DNA from: Gemmobacter caeni
GTDB lineage: Bacteria > Pseudomonadota > Alphaproteobacteria > Rhodobacterales > Rhodobacteraceae
Reading direction: 5' to 3'
Assembly (NCBI RefSeq): GCF_003054195.1
Contig: NZ_QBKP01000025.1
Coordinates: 1-41,561, forward strand
Length of the DNA: 41,561 nucleotides
Each line of letters starts with the position of its first letter. Positions within the stretch are counted from its first letter, which is position 1. Shown here in pieces: positions 28,460-36,802 of the stretch. The notes beneath the pieces are model-generated. The model worked only from the letters and a program-made list of their open reading frames with translations. It did not search any database and was not told the DNA's origin. The translations under genes were made by a program, and so were the position numbers.

Positions 28460-29190
28460 GCGGCTGGCTTGCGGTCGTGGGGCTTGGCCCCGGTGCCGGG
28501 ACGCTGGTGACGCCCGAGGTCACCGAGACGCTGGCACAGGCGACCGATGTGCTGGGCTATGTGCCCTATGTCGCGCGCGTCACCCCGCGTCCGGGCCTGA
28601 CCCTGCATCCTTCGGACAACCGCGAGGAACTGCGTCGCGCCCGCCATGCGCTTGATCTTGCCGCGGCGGGGGGCCGGGTGGTCGTGGTCTCGTCCGGCGA
28701 TCCCGGCGTCTTCGCCATGGCCTCGGCCCTGTTCGAGGCGCTTGAGACGCGGCCCGATCTGCAGGGCCTTGATATCCGCATCCTGCCCGGCATCACCGCC
28801 ATGCTGGCCGCCGCCGCCGCCGCGGGCGCGCCCCTGGGGCATGATTTCTGCTGCATCAACCTGTCCGACAATCTCAAGCCCTGGCCGCTGATCGAACGGC
28901 GGTTGCGGCTGGCGGCCGAGGCCGATCTGGCGATGGCCTTCTACAACCCCCGCTCGGCCGCGCGCCCGCAGGGCTTTGCCCGCGCCTTGGACCTGCTGCG
29001 CCAGGTCTGCGGGCCGGATCGGCTGATGACCTTCGCCCGCGCCGTCTCGACCCCCGACCAGCGCATCGCCAGCGTCACGCTGGCCGAAGCCCGGCCCGAG
29101 ATGGCCGACATGCGGACGGTCGTCCTGGTGGGCAACAGCCAGACCCGGCGCGTCGGACGCTGGGTCTATACCCCGCGTTTCGCGTCATGA
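28456..29190 (+). CDS. cobJ: Precorrin-3B C17-methyltransferase
   Basis: A 244-residue SAM-dependent methylase. It methylates C17 and drives ring contraction of precorrin-3B to precorrin-4. It opens MSGWLAVVGLGPGAGTLVTPE, with VVSSGDPGVFAMA near residue 78, LPGITAMLAAAAAAGAPLGHDF and MAFYNPRSAARP, the usual CobJ/CbiH landmarks. Unlike some homologues it is not fused to a CbiG or ferredoxin domain. Its last 25 bases overlap the 3' end of cobK on the opposite strand. Confidence 0.95.
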   Translation: MSGWLAVVGLGPGAGTLVTPEVTETLAQATDVLGYVPYVARVTPRPGLTLHPSDNREELRRARHALDLAAAGGRVVVVSSGDPGVFAMASALFEALETRPDLQGLDIRILPGITAMLAAAAAAGAPLGHDFCCINLSDNLKPWPLIERRLRLAAEADLAMAFYNPRSAARPQGFARALDLLRQVCGPDRLMTFARAVSTPDQRIASVTLAEARPEMADMRTVVLVGNSQTRRVGRWVYTPRFAS

Positions 29191-29909
29191 AGCCAGGCCA
29201 TCACCTCGGCCACCGTCCCGACCGCGTGCCTGTCGGGCAATGCCGGCCGGTCGACCATGATCACCGGCAGGCCCAGCGCGCGGGCCGCGCCAAGCTTGGC
29301 GCTGGCGCCGCTGCCGCCCGCATTCTTGGCGACGACCAGCTGCACGCCATGGCGCTGCATAAGGGCAATGTCGCCGGCCTCGGTGAAGGGGCCGCGGTCC
29401 ACCACCACCGCGGCCCCTGGCAGGGGCGGGGTTTCGGGCGCGTCGACAAGGCGCAGCACGTAGCGGTGTTCGGGCCGGGCGCGGAAGGCGTCAAGGCTCT
29501 GCCGCCCGATGGCAAGAAACACGGTCGCCGGGGCCACCGGCAGGGCCGCGACCGCCAAGGCGATATCGCCGACGCTTGTCCAGCGGTCGCCGTCCTGCGC
29601 GACCCAGGCGGGCCGTTCGAGCGCGATCAGCGGCACGCCGGTCGCCAGGCAGGCGGCCAGGGCGTTCCGGCTGATCTGGGCCGCGAAAGGATGGGTGGCG
29701 TCGATGACATGGCCGATCCCATTGTCACGCAGCCAGGTCGCCAGTCCCGCCGCGCCACCGAACCCGCCGATGCGCGTCGGCAGGGGGGCCGCCACCGGCG
29801 CGGCGGTGCGGCCGGCATAGGAATAGACCGCATCAAGGCCGGCCTCGGCCAAGGCGGCAGCCATCTGGCCCGCCTCATGGGTTCCCCCCAGCAAAAGGAT
29901 GCGCGGCAT
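29166..29909 (-). CDS. cobK: Precorrin-6A reductase
   Basis: A 247-residue NADPH-dependent reductase that acts on precorrin-6A. It begins [20 protein letters not shown], the GGTxE-type nucleotide-binding start of CobK/CbiJ, and continues IDATHPFAAQISRNA near residue 70, ALERPAW and LVVAKNAGGSGASAK. It lies on the minus strand inside the rightward cob operon. It overlaps the cobJ end by 25 bases tail to tail, and its start codon overlaps the cobL start codon head to head in the string CATG. Its promoter must lie within the cobL coding region. Confidence 0.94.
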   Translation of the reverse strand: MPRILLLGGTHEAGQMAAALAEAGLDAVYSYAGRTAAPVAAPLPTRIGGFGGAAGLATWLRDNGIGHVIDATHPFAAQISRNALAACLATGVPLIALERPAWVAQDGDRWTSVGDIALAVAALPVAPATVFLAIGRQSLDAFRARPEHRYVLRLVDAPETPPLPGAAVVVDRGPFTEAGDIALMQRHGVQLVVAKNAGGSGASAKLGAARALGLPVIMVDRPALPDRHAVGTVAEVMAWLHDAKRGV

Positions 29910-31083
29910 GGCTGAGCCCTGGCTGACGATCATCGGTCTGGGCGAAGATGGCCTGCCCGGCCTGCCGGATGCAAGCCGCGCCGCGCTGGCCGCGGCCGAG
30001 GTCATCTTCGGCGGCCCGCGCCACTTGGCGCTGGTCGACGCGGGCGGGCGCGGCCAACCCTGGCCCGTGCCCTTCGACATCGCGCCGGTCCTGGCCCTGC
30101 GCGGGCAGCGCGTGGCGGTGCTGGTCTCGGGCGATCCGTTCTGGTTCGGCGCGGGAAGCAGCCTGGCCGCCGCGCTGGAGCCCGGCGAATGGCGGGCGGT
30201 TCCGGTGGCCGGTGTCTTCTCCTTGGCCGCTGCCCGACTGGGCTGGCGGCTGGAAGAGACCATCTGCCTTGGCCTTCATGCCGCCCCGTTCGAGCGGCTG
30301 GTGCCGCATCTTGCCCCCGGCGCCCGGCTGATCTGCACCCTGCGCGACGGCCCGGCCGCGGCGGCGCTGGCCGGTTGGCTGGTGGCCGAGGGCTGGGGGG
30401 ACAGCCGCCTCTGGGTGATGGAGGCGCTTGGCGGGCCCCGCGCCCGCATCCGCCAGGGCAGCGCCGCCGACATTGCCCTGCCCGACGTGACCGCCCCCGT
30501 CGCTGTGGCGATGGAGCCCGTAGGGCGCGCGGGCCTGCCGCGCAGCCCCGGCCTGCCCGAGGCGCTATTCGCCCATGATGGGCAGATCACCAAATCCCCC
30601 ATTCGTGCCCTTACCCTGGCCGCGCTGGCCCCCCGCGCCGGCGAGATGCTGTGGGATCTGGGCGCGGGCTCCGGCTCGGTCTCGGTAGAATGGGCGCTGG
30701 CGGGCGGGATGGCCTGCGCCGTGGAGCGCCGGGTCGACCGTATTGCCAACATCCGCGCCAATATCGGCCGCTTTGGCCTTTCGCACCGCATTGCCCTGCA
30801 TGAAGGGGCTTCGGCCGAGGTGCTGCCCCGCCTGCCCCGCCCGGATGCGATCTTTGTCGGCGGCGGCTTCGACGAGGGTCTTTTCGCCCTCTTGCCCAAG
30901 GAGGCCCGGCTGGTCGTCAATGCCGTGACGCTGGAAACCGATGCGCTGTTGACGCGGCTTCACGCCTGCCAAGGGGGCAATCTGATGCGCTTTGACATCG
31001 CCCGGGCCGAACCGCTTGGCCCGATGCGGGGCTGGCACCCGCTGCGGCCCGTCGTGCAATGGAGCCGCGGGCCATGCGCGTGA
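29908..31083 (+). CDS. cobL: Precorrin-6Y C5,15-methyltransferase (decarboxylating)
   Basis: A 391-residue two-domain enzyme. The N-terminal tetrapyrrole methylase part (CbiE-like; [30 protein letters not shown]) methylates C5 and C15. The C-terminal CbiT-like domain ([17 protein letters not shown] near residue 250) handles the decarboxylation step. I take the ATG at 29908 because AAGGAT lies seven bases upstream; an ATG three codons earlier (29899) is possible. The start overlaps the divergent cobK start. The gene overlaps cobE by ten bases. Full fusion of both domains is the form usual in the aerobic pathway. Confidence 0.95.
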   Translation: MAEPWLTIIGLGEDGLPGLPDASRAALAAAEVIFGGPRHLALVDAGGRGQPWPVPFDIAPVLALRGQRVAVLVSGDPFWFGAGSSLAAALEPGEWRAVPVAGVFSLAAARLGWRLEETICLGLHAAPFERLVPHLAPGARLICTLRDGPAAAALAGWLVAEGWGDSRLWVMEALGGPRARIRQGSAADIALPDVTAPVAVAMEPVGRAGLPRSPGLPEALFAHDGQITKSPIRALTLAALAPRAGEMLWDLGAGSGSVSVEWALAGGMACAVERRVDRIANIRANIGRFGLSHRIALHEGASAEVLPRLPRPDAIFVGGGFDEGLFALLPKEARLVVNAVTLETDALLTRLHACQGGNLMRFDIARAEPLGPMRGWHPLRPVVQWSRGPCA

Positions 31084-31427
31084 TCGGGCTGGGATTGAAT
31101 GCGGCGGCGACCGTGGCAGAGGTGCAGGGCGCACTTGCGGCGGCGGGCTCGGCGGGCCTTGTCGCGACCCTTGCCACGCGGGCCGGCCACCCGGCGCTTT
31201 CGGGCCTTGCGCTGCCGCTTTGCATCCTGCCCGAAGCCGCGCTGCAAGGCGTGGAAACCCCCACGCAATCGTCCCGCATCCTGGCCCGCTTCGGCTGCGG
31301 ATCGGTGGCGGAAGCCGCGGCGATCGTCGCCAGCCACGGCCATATCATCACGCCGCGCCAAATCCTTGGCGCCGTTACCTGGGCTTTGGCCGAAGGGCCG
31401 GGGCCAAGCGAAGGACATTCCGAATGA
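31074..31427 (+). CDS. cobE: CobE/CbiG C-terminal-domain protein
   Basis: A 117-residue protein starting [17 protein letters not shown], which fits CobE, the stand-alone CbiG C-terminal domain of aerobic cobalamin operons. The family signature GLG at the start and a conserved [22 protein letters not shown] stretch near residue 60 are visible. Its exact role is unsettled; a helper in handling a pathway intermediate has been proposed for the family. The ATG at 31074 has GGAG nine bases upstream; an earlier ATG at 31059 is in frame. It overlaps cobL by 10 bases and cobM by the ATGA quartet. Confidence 0.85.
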   Translation: MRVIGLGLNAAATVAEVQGALAAAGSAGLVATLATRAGHPALSGLALPLCILPEAALQGVETPTQSSRILARFGCGSVAEAAAIVASHGHIITPRQILGAVTWALAEGPGPSEGHSE

Positions 31428-32206
31428 CCGTTCACTTCATTGGCGCCGGCCCCGGCGCGCCCGACCTGATCACGCTGCGCGGGCGCGACCTGATCGCCGC
31501 TTCGCCGGTCTGCCTTTATGCCGGCTCGCTGGTGCCAGAGGGCGTGCTGGCCCACTGCCCGCCCGGCTGCCGGATCGTGAACACCGCACCTCTCAGCCTT
31601 GACGAGATCGTGGCCGAGATCGCCGCCGCGCATGGCGCCGGCAAGGACGTCGCGCGGCTGCATTCGGGCGACCTCTCGGTCTGGTCGGCGATGGGGGAAC
31701 AGCTGCGGCGCCTGCGCGCGCTGAACATCCCCTATGACGTGACCCCGGGCGTGCCCGCCTTTGCCGCCGCCGCCGCCACGCTGGGGGCCGAGCTGACCCT
31801 GCCCGGCATCGCGCAATCCGTGGTGCTGACCCGCACCTCGGGCCGGGCCAGTGCCATGCCCGCAGGCGAGACGCTGGAAAACTTTGCCCGCACCGGCGCG
31901 GTGCTGGCCATTCACCTGTCAGTTCATGTTCTGGACCGCGTGCAGGCCGAACTGATCCCGCACTACGGCGCCGATTGCCCCGTGGCGGTGATCTTCCGCG
32001 CCAGCTGGCCGGATGAGCGGGTGATCCGCACCACGCTGGCCGCGCTGGACCCCGCCATCGGCGCAGGAGAGCGCACGGCGCTGATTCTGGTGGGCCGGAC
32101 GATCGGCGCAGAATCCTTCGACGAAAGCCGCCTCTACGCAGGCGATTACGACCGGCGCTATCGCCCGGTCGGCACCGACCCGCGCTTTCCGGGGACAGGC
32201 GGATGA
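31424..32206 (+). CDS. cobM: Precorrin-4 C11-methyltransferase
   Basis: A 260-residue SAM-dependent methylase acting on precorrin-4 at C11. Its opening [20 protein letters not shown] is the CobM/CbiF pattern, followed by [18 protein letters not shown] near residue 30, [16 protein letters not shown] near 80, [13 protein letters not shown], and [12 protein letters not shown]. The start lies in an ATGA overlap with cobE and the stop in an ATGA overlap with cobB, so it is tightly coupled to its neighbours. These signatures distinguish it clearly from CobI, CobJ and CobA in the same operon. Confidence 0.96.
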   Translation: MTVHFIGAGPGAPDLITLRGRDLIAASPVCLYAGSLVPEGVLAHCPPGCRIVNTAPLSLDEIVAEIAAAHGAGKDVARLHSGDLSVWSAMGEQLRRLRALNIPYDVTPGVPAFAAAAATLGAELTLPGIAQSVVLTRTSGRASAMPAGETLENFARTGAVLAIHLSVHVLDRVQAELIPHYGADCPVAVIFRASWPDERVIRTTLAALDPAIGAGERTALILVGRTIGAESFDESRLYAGDYDRRYRPVGTDPRFPGTGG

Positions 32207-33513
32207 TCCTTCCCCCCGGCCTGATGATTTCAGCCCCCGCCTCGGGCACCGGCAAGACCACGGTCATGCTGGGGTTGTGCCGCGCGCTGGCCGAAGAAGG
32301 GCTGACCGTGCAGCCGTTCAAGAGCGGACCGGACTATATCGACCCCGCCTTTCACCGTGCGGCGGCGGGGCGACCCTCGTTCAATCTCGACAGCTGGGCT
32401 ATGGCGCCCTGCCTGATGGCGGCGCTGGCCGGGCAGGCAAAGGGGGCGGATATCGCCGTTGCCGAAGGCTCGATGGGCCTTTTCGACGGCGTGGCAGGCC
32501 GGGGGGGCAGCGGCCATGGCAGCAGCGCCGAACTGGCCCGGGCGATGGGCTGGCCGGTGGTTCTGGTGCTGGATGTGGGCGGGCAGGCGCAATCGGCCGC
32601 CGCCACCGCGCTTGGCTTTGCCCGCTATGACCCGGGGCTGCCCTTCGCGGGCGTGATCCTGAACCGCGTCGCAAGCCCCCGGCACGAGCGGCTGATCCGG
32701 CTGGGGATGGAGCGGGCGGAGATTCGGGTTCTGGGTGCCCTGCCGCGGCGCGGCGACCTGAAGCTGCCCGAGCGCCACCTTGGCCTGGTGCAGGCGGCCG
32801 AACATCCCGATCTTGAGACGGCCATCGCAGCCTATGCCGCCTTCCTGCGCGCCCATGTCGATCTGGCGGCGCTGAAGATGCTGGCGGCGGGGACAGCGAC
32901 CGGCGCCCCGTCGCCTCTGCCCTGTCCCCCCGCGCAGCGTATTGCGCTGGCACAGGATGCCGCGTTCTCCTTCACTTATCCGCATCTTCTGGCAGGCTGG
33001 CATGCCGCGGGGGCCGAGGTTCTGCCCTTTTCGCCGCTGGCGGACGAGCCGCCGCCCGAGGCAGATCTGGTCTGGTTGCCGGGCGGCTATCCCGAACTTC
33101 ATGCCGGCCGTATCGCGGCGGCGGGGCGCTTCATGGCGGGGCTGCGCGCCCATGCCGATACCCGGCCGGTCCATGGCGAATGCGGCGGCTACATGGTGCT
33201 GGGGCAGGCGCTGACCGATGCCTCAGGCACGGCGCATGCCATGGCGGGGCTGCTGGGCCTTGCCACCAGTTATGAGAAACGCCGGCTGCATCTGGGCTAC
33301 CGGCTGGCCACTCTGCAAGCGCCGATGCCCGGCCATGCCCCGGGCACCCGGCTGCGCGGGCACGAATTCCACTACTCGACCATTCTTTCACAGCCCGACG
33401 CGCCGCTGGCCAATGTCACCGATGCCGACGGCGCCCCGGTCGCCGAGACCGGATCACGGCGCGGTCATGTGACCGGCACCTTCTTTCACTTCATCGCCGA
33501 GGATGCTGAATGA
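32203..33513 (+). CDS. cobB: Hydrogenobyrinic acid a,c-diamide synthase
   Basis: A 436-residue glutamine-dependent amidotransferase that amidates the a and c side chains of hydrogenobyrinate before cobalt insertion. The N-terminal ATP-binding part has [18 protein letters not shown] (about 7-24), [14 protein letters not shown] and EGSMGLFDG. The C-terminal glutaminase domain has the nucleophile Cys327 in [10 protein letters not shown] and a closing GTFFHFI. It overlaps cobM and cobA by ATGA quartets. Homologues of the anaerobic route (CbiA) act after cobalt insertion; the CobN and CobG context argues for the aerobic substrate. Confidence 0.96.
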   Translation: MILPPGLMISAPASGTGKTTVMLGLCRALAEEGLTVQPFKSGPDYIDPAFHRAAAGRPSFNLDSWAMAPCLMAALAGQAKGADIAVAEGSMGLFDGVAGRGGSGHGSSAELARAMGWPVVLVLDVGGQAQSAAATALGFARYDPGLPFAGVILNRVASPRHERLIRLGMERAEIRVLGALPRRGDLKLPERHLGLVQAAEHPDLETAIAAYAAFLRAHVDLAALKMLAAGTATGAPSPLPCPPAQRIALAQDAAFSFTYPHLLAGWHAAGAEVLPFSPLADEPPPEADLVWLPGGYPELHAGRIAAAGRFMAGLRAHADTRPVHGECGGYMVLGQALTDASGTAHAMAGLLGLATSYEKRRLHLGYRLATLQAPMPGHAPGTRLRGHEFHYSTILSQPDAPLANVTDADGAPVAETGSRRGHVTGTFFHFIAEDAE

Positions 33514-34244
33514 CCGGCTTCGTTTCCTTCGTCTCCTCGGGCCCCGGCGACCCCGAGCTTCTGACGCTCAAGGCGGTGGACCGGCTGGGCCGTGCCGATG
33601 CGGTGCTGTTCGACGACCTGTCCTCGGGGCCGATCCTGTCGCATGTGCGGGAGGGGGCCGATCTGGTGGGGGTGGGCAAGCGGGCAGGCCGCGCCTCGCC
33701 CCAGCAGGACCATGTGAGCCAGCTTCTGGTGGACTATGCCCGGACCGGCGCGCGGGTGGTGCGGCTCAAATCCGGCGATGCCGGCCTGTTCGGGCGGCTG
33801 GAGGAAGAAATCACCGCGCTGCGCGACGCCGGCATCGGCTTCGAGATCGTGCCCGGCGTGCCCTCGCCCTGTGCCGCGGCGGCGGCGGCCGGTATCCCGC
33901 TGACCCGGCGGCTGACGGCGCGGCGGGTGCAGTTCCTGACCGGTGCGGATGTCTCGGGCGGGCTGCCGGCCGACCTGAACCTTGCAGCACTCGCCGATCC
34001 TCATGCGACGACAGTGATCTTCATGGGCCGGCGCACCTTCCACGACCTTGCCGGCCACCTGACCGCCGCGGGCCTGCCGCCCGACACGCCGGCGCTGCTG
34101 GCCGAAGGCGTGGCCACGGCCGACCAGAGGCTGTGGCGCGGCACGCTGGCCGCCCTGGCCGAACGGCTGAGCGGGGTCGAGGCAGGCGGCCCGCCGGCGC
34201 TGATCCTTTACGGTCCTCTGGCGCAGGGCGACGGTGATGCGTGA
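33510..34244 (+). CDS. cobA: Uroporphyrinogen-III C-methyltransferase
   Basis: A 244-residue SUMT. It methylates uroporphyrinogen III twice to precorrin-2, the branch point to corrins and siroheme. Motifs are FVSSGPGDPELLTLKAVDRL at the start, VLFDDLSSGPIL, a RLKSGDAGLFGRLEEE element near residue 85 and VPGVPSPCAAAAAAGIPLT. There is no CysG-type dehydrogenase/ferrochelatase domain, so it is a monofunctional enzyme dedicated to the corrin pathway. It is the first enzyme of the route, although it sits near the operon end. It overlaps cobB by ATGA and cobF by eight bases. Confidence 0.94.
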   Translation: MTGFVSFVSSGPGDPELLTLKAVDRLGRADAVLFDDLSSGPILSHVREGADLVGVGKRAGRASPQQDHVSQLLVDYARTGARVVRLKSGDAGLFGRLEEEITALRDAGIGFEIVPGVPSPCAAAAAAGIPLTRRLTARRVQFLTGADVSGGLPADLNLAALADPHATTVIFMGRRTFHDLAGHLTAAGLPPDTPALLAEGVATADQRLWRGTLAALAERLSGVEAGGPPALILYGPLAQGDGDA

Positions 34245-34977
34245 GCTGTTCCTGATCGGCATCGGCACCGGCAATCCCGATCACCTGACGGCGCAGGCGG
34301 CAGAGACAATCAACCGGGCCGAGTTGATCCTTCTGCCGCGCAAGGGGCCGGACAAGGAAGATCTTGCCGACCTGCGGCGGCAGATCCTGGCAGCGGTGCT
34401 GACCAATCCGGCGGTGCGGGTGGTGGAATTCGATCTGCCAGTGCGGGATGCGGCGAACCCCGACTATCGGGCGGGGGTGGACGACTGGCATGACGCCATC
34501 GCGCTGGCCTGGGCAAGGGCGGCCGGCGACGGGGCAGGAACAGTGGCGCTTCTGGTCTGGGGCGACCCGTCGCTTTACGATTCGACCCTGCGCATCGCGG
34601 CGCGGTTGCCCGCCCCGCCCCGCCTGACCGTTGTGCCCGGCATCACCGCGATCCAGGCGCTTGCCGCCGCGCATGCAATCCCGCTGAACCGGATCGGCGC
34701 GCCCTTCATGATCACCACCGGCCGCCGCCTGCGGGACGAAGGCTTCCCGCCCGGCTGCGACACCTGCGTCGTCATGCTGGACGGGGAATGCAGCTTCCAG
34801 TCGCTGCCGCCCGAGGGCCTGTCGATCTGGTGGGGCGCCTATCTGGGGATGGCGGCGCAGATCCTCGACCATGGCCCGCTGGCCGAGGCCGGGGCGCGGA
34901 TCATTCGCGCCCGCGCCGCAGCGCGTGCAGAACACGGCTGGATCATGGACATCTACCTGCTACGCCGCGACGGCTGA
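34237..34977 (+). CDS. cobF: Precorrin-6A synthase (deacetylating)
   Basis: A 246-residue SAM-dependent enzyme that methylates C1 of precorrin-5 and releases the two-carbon acetyl unit, a step specific to the aerobic pathway. It begins MRELFLIGIGTGNPDHLTAQA; LLVWGDPSLYDSTLRIA near residue 109 and VVPGITAIQALAAAHAIPLNRIG are CobF-type signatures. I chose the ATG at 34237 although a GTG directly before it is possible. It is the last gene of the long cob operon. Its 3' end overlaps the convergent unknown gene by 18 bases, with no clear terminator. Confidence 0.94.
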   Translation: MRELFLIGIGTGNPDHLTAQAAETINRAELILLPRKGPDKEDLADLRRQILAAVLTNPAVRVVEFDLPVRDAANPDYRAGVDDWHDAIALAWARAAGDGAGTVALLVWGDPSLYDSTLRIAARLPAPPRLTVVPGITAIQALAAAHAIPLNRIGAPFMITTGRRLRDEGFPPGCDTCVVMLDGECSFQSLPPEGLSIWWGAYLGMAAQILDHGPLAEAGARIIRARAAARAEHGWIMDIYLLRRDG

Positions 34978-35595
34978 GACCGGGCGCAGCAGCCAGCGCA
35001 GCGCCAGGGCCGCCAGCGCCAGCGCCAGCAGTCCGACGCCGCCGATGCTGCCAAGGCTGGCGGGGTGTCGTAGCACATCGGCCCAGACCGGCCGCACCAG
35101 ACCCGCCGTGTCGTAGGGCGAGGCGGAATAGGCGCAAAGGTCCAGCGCGGTCTGCGACATCAGCATCTCGGCGTCGATCCGGCGGGCCAGGTCGCGGGCC
35201 TGCGCACTGGTCCCCGCGGCGTCCATCCGCAGGATCAGCTCGCGCGTCGCAGCCAGCCAGGCATGCGAACAGGCGTTGAACGGGCTGATCTCGTCCGAGA
35301 TGCTGCCCGGCACCAGACCCCAGCCGCACCAGGCACGCTGGATGCGGGCATAGTTCAGGATGCGGGCAAAATCGGTGTCGCCGGCGACGCGGGCGGCAAG
35401 GGCAAGGATTTCGCCGGCATGATCGGCGATGATCGGCATCTGGCCATGGGTGATCTCGGCAATCGGCACCCCGGCCACGGGTCCGTCGCCATGGCCCGGG
35501 ACATGCGCCTGAGCGGCCCCGCCGAGGCAAAGGCAAAGGCAAAGGCCGGCCGGGATACTCTGCCCCGCCGCCCCCTTCCGTGTCGCAAGGCCCAT
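34960..35595 (-). CDS. Unknown exported protein linked to cbtAB
   Basis: A 211-residue protein I do not recognise. It has an N-terminal signal-like segment with a repeated Leu-Cys run (AGLCLCLCLGGAAQA, cleavage likely before HVPGHG), a middle domain of about 130 residues rich in Trp, Cys and His (RIQRAWCGWGLVPGSI, SPFNACSHAWLAA), and one C-terminal hydrophobic segment (GGVGLLALALAALALRWLL). This predicts a periplasmic domain tethered to the membrane. The ATG at 35593-35595 is five bases after the cbtA stop, so it is very probably co-transcribed with cbtB-cbtA under the cobalamin riboswitch. A role in cobalt capture or in accompanying CbtA is plausible but unproven. Its 3' end overlaps cobF by 18 bases on the other strand. 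Confidence 0.75.
   Translation of the reverse strand: MGLATRKGAAGQSIPAGLCLCLCLGGAAQAHVPGHGDGPVAGVPIAEITHGQMPIIADHAGEILALAARVAGDTDFARILNYARIQRAWCGWGLVPGSISDEISPFNACSHAWLAATRELILRMDAAGTSAQARDLARRIDAEMLMSQTALDLCAYSASPYDTAGLVRPVWADVLRHPASLGSIGGVGLLALALAALALRWLLRPVSAVAA
35525..35545. repeat. Short hexanucleotide tandem repeat
   Basis: Three perfect copies of AGGCAA, plus a partial AGG, lie in the signal-peptide region of the unknown exported gene, where they encode the Leu-Cys-Leu-Cys run on the minus strand. Because the unit is six bases, slippage would add or remove two residues without changing the frame. Confidence 0.8.
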
Positions 35596-35600
35596 CCCGA

Positions 35601-36359
35601 TCAGGCCGCCGAGAGACGCGACGCGCGCCGGCCCTCCAGCAAGCGCTCGGCCCAGGCGCCGAAGCCGAGGCCGATCACCGCCCAGAGGATCAGGTGAATG
35701 CCCAGCGTGGCGACGCGGAAGTTCCAGATCACCAGCGGGTCGAAACCATCGGGCATTTCGCTGATCGTCGGCAGGGCCACGAAGGCCACGGCCTGAAGCA
35801 CGATGAACACCGCCGTCGTAATGATGCCGGCCGTCCAGGCGCCACGCTCGGCCCACAGCTTCCGGGCGACGAGGACGGAGACAATGGTGATGATGATCGA
35901 GGCCGCGATCAGCACGAAAAAAAGCGATGTCCGCGCGGCGATTGTGTCGTCGAAGCCGACGGCGGGGGGATTGGCCGGGTACTTCAGCAAGGGCACGACG
36001 CCAAGCGACAGAAACCCCGCCAGCGCCAAGAGAGCCGAGGTGCCGCGGGCGCCGACCGGGCCGATCCGGCCATAGGCGAAGGCAAACAGCAGCGAGAACA
36101 TGCCGCCAAGCGCCGCGCCATAGATCAGCAGGCCGGTGGCCAGCCCGCTGGTGGCCTGGGTCTCGCGGGTGACGACAGGAGCCTCTTCCTCGGCAGGGGT
36201 GCTGGCAACCGACGCGGCAGCCTCGGCCGCGACCATCTGGTCCTCGAAGGCGATGGCAAGGTCCACCTGGGGTTCGCCGAAGGAATAGGCGAAGACGAAG
36301 GCAACTATCCCGGCAATGATGCCAGTGATCATGCCGCGAAGCAGCAGCGATCCGGTCAT
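35601..36359 (-). CDS. cbtA: Cobalt transporter subunit CbtA (predicted)
   Basis: A 252-residue membrane protein of the CbtA family, predicted from comparative genomics to import cobalt together with CbtB. It starts MTGSLLLRGMITGIIAGIVAFVFAYSFGEPQVD, typical of CbtA, and has about five to six hydrophobic segments, including SALLALAGFLSLGVVPLLKYPANPP and FFVLIAASIIITIVSVLVA. An Ala/Glu-rich segment (about 43-62) forms a soluble loop after the first membrane span. It lies 12 bases downstream of cbtB and directly upstream of the unknown exported gene. The riboswitch before cbtB ties its expression to cobalamin level. Confidence 0.9.
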   Translation of the reverse strand: MTGSLLLRGMITGIIAGIVAFVFAYSFGEPQVDLAIAFEDQMVAAEAAASVASTPAEEEAPVVTRETQATSGLATGLLIYGAALGGMFSLLFAFAYGRIGPVGARGTSALLALAGFLSLGVVPLLKYPANPPAVGFDDTIAARTSLFFVLIAASIIITIVSVLVARKLWAERGAWTAGIITTAVFIVLQAVAFVALPTISEMPDGFDPLVIWNFRVATLGIHLILWAVIGLGFGAWAERLLEGRRASRLSAA

Positions 36360-36371
36360 TTCAGAGAGCCT

Positions 36372-36578
36372 TTAGTGGCAGGGGAAGCCAAGAAGGTGAC
36401 GGGCGTCGTGGACGTATTCGTGAATCGTCTCGCCCCGCACCACCGCAGTAGCGCCCTGCTCGGCGCCAACGAAATATAGGAAAATCGCGAACATAAGACT
36501 GCCGAAAATCCCCCAAGGCATCAGATCGCGCAAGGGAATGGGCTTGACCGCAGTGTCCTGCATCGTGGCATAGGTCAT
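36372..36578 (-). CDS. cbtB: Cobalt transporter subunit CbtB (predicted)
   Basis: A 68-residue protein with one membrane segment (LMPWGIFGSLMFAIFLYFVGAEQ, roughly 22-44) and a C-terminal histidine-rich tail HEYVHDARHLLGFPCH, the metal-binding signature of the CbtB family. I start it at the ATG at 36576-36578, preceded by AAGGAG; a longer reading frame would run back through the riboswitch. It is the first gene of the cbtB-cbtA-unknown unit. The tail probably binds Co(II) outside or at the membrane face, though transport itself has been predicted from context rather than seen here. Confidence 0.93.
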   Translation of the reverse strand: MTYATMQDTAVKPIPLRDLMPWGIFGSLMFAIFLYFVGAEQGATAVVRGETIHEYVHDARHLLGFPCH

Positions 36579-36619
36579 GTAAGTCTCCTTGGGATTTCGC
36601 GTCCCGTTAAGGTGTGTCC

Positions 36620-36722
36620 GATGCAAGAAGGTCTGACTCTCGCCTATGGCGATTACAGTGGCGCGACCGTGCCGGAATCCCACCGGCTTCTTCTACGTCA
36701 ACGGTCCGTCAGAGTTACAAGC
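36620..36722 (-). promoter_or_regulatory. Short cobalamin riboswitch upstream of cbtB
   Basis: Read on the minus strand, the region gives GAAGCCGGTGGGATTCCGGC, then ACGGTCGCGCCACTGTAAT, then GCGAGAGTCAGACC. This is the compact form of the B12 element often found before cbtB genes. About 40 bases separate it from the cbtB ATG. Its ends are less certain than for the other three elements. It should lower cbtBA expression when cobalamin is abundant. Confidence 0.85.
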
Positions 36723-36802
36723 GGTGTGAAGCTGAGTCAATCCGCGCATTCGTTCGAGACCGAGGCCGTCGCCGAGCGGCCCCCAATATTCGTGAGACGC
36801 CA

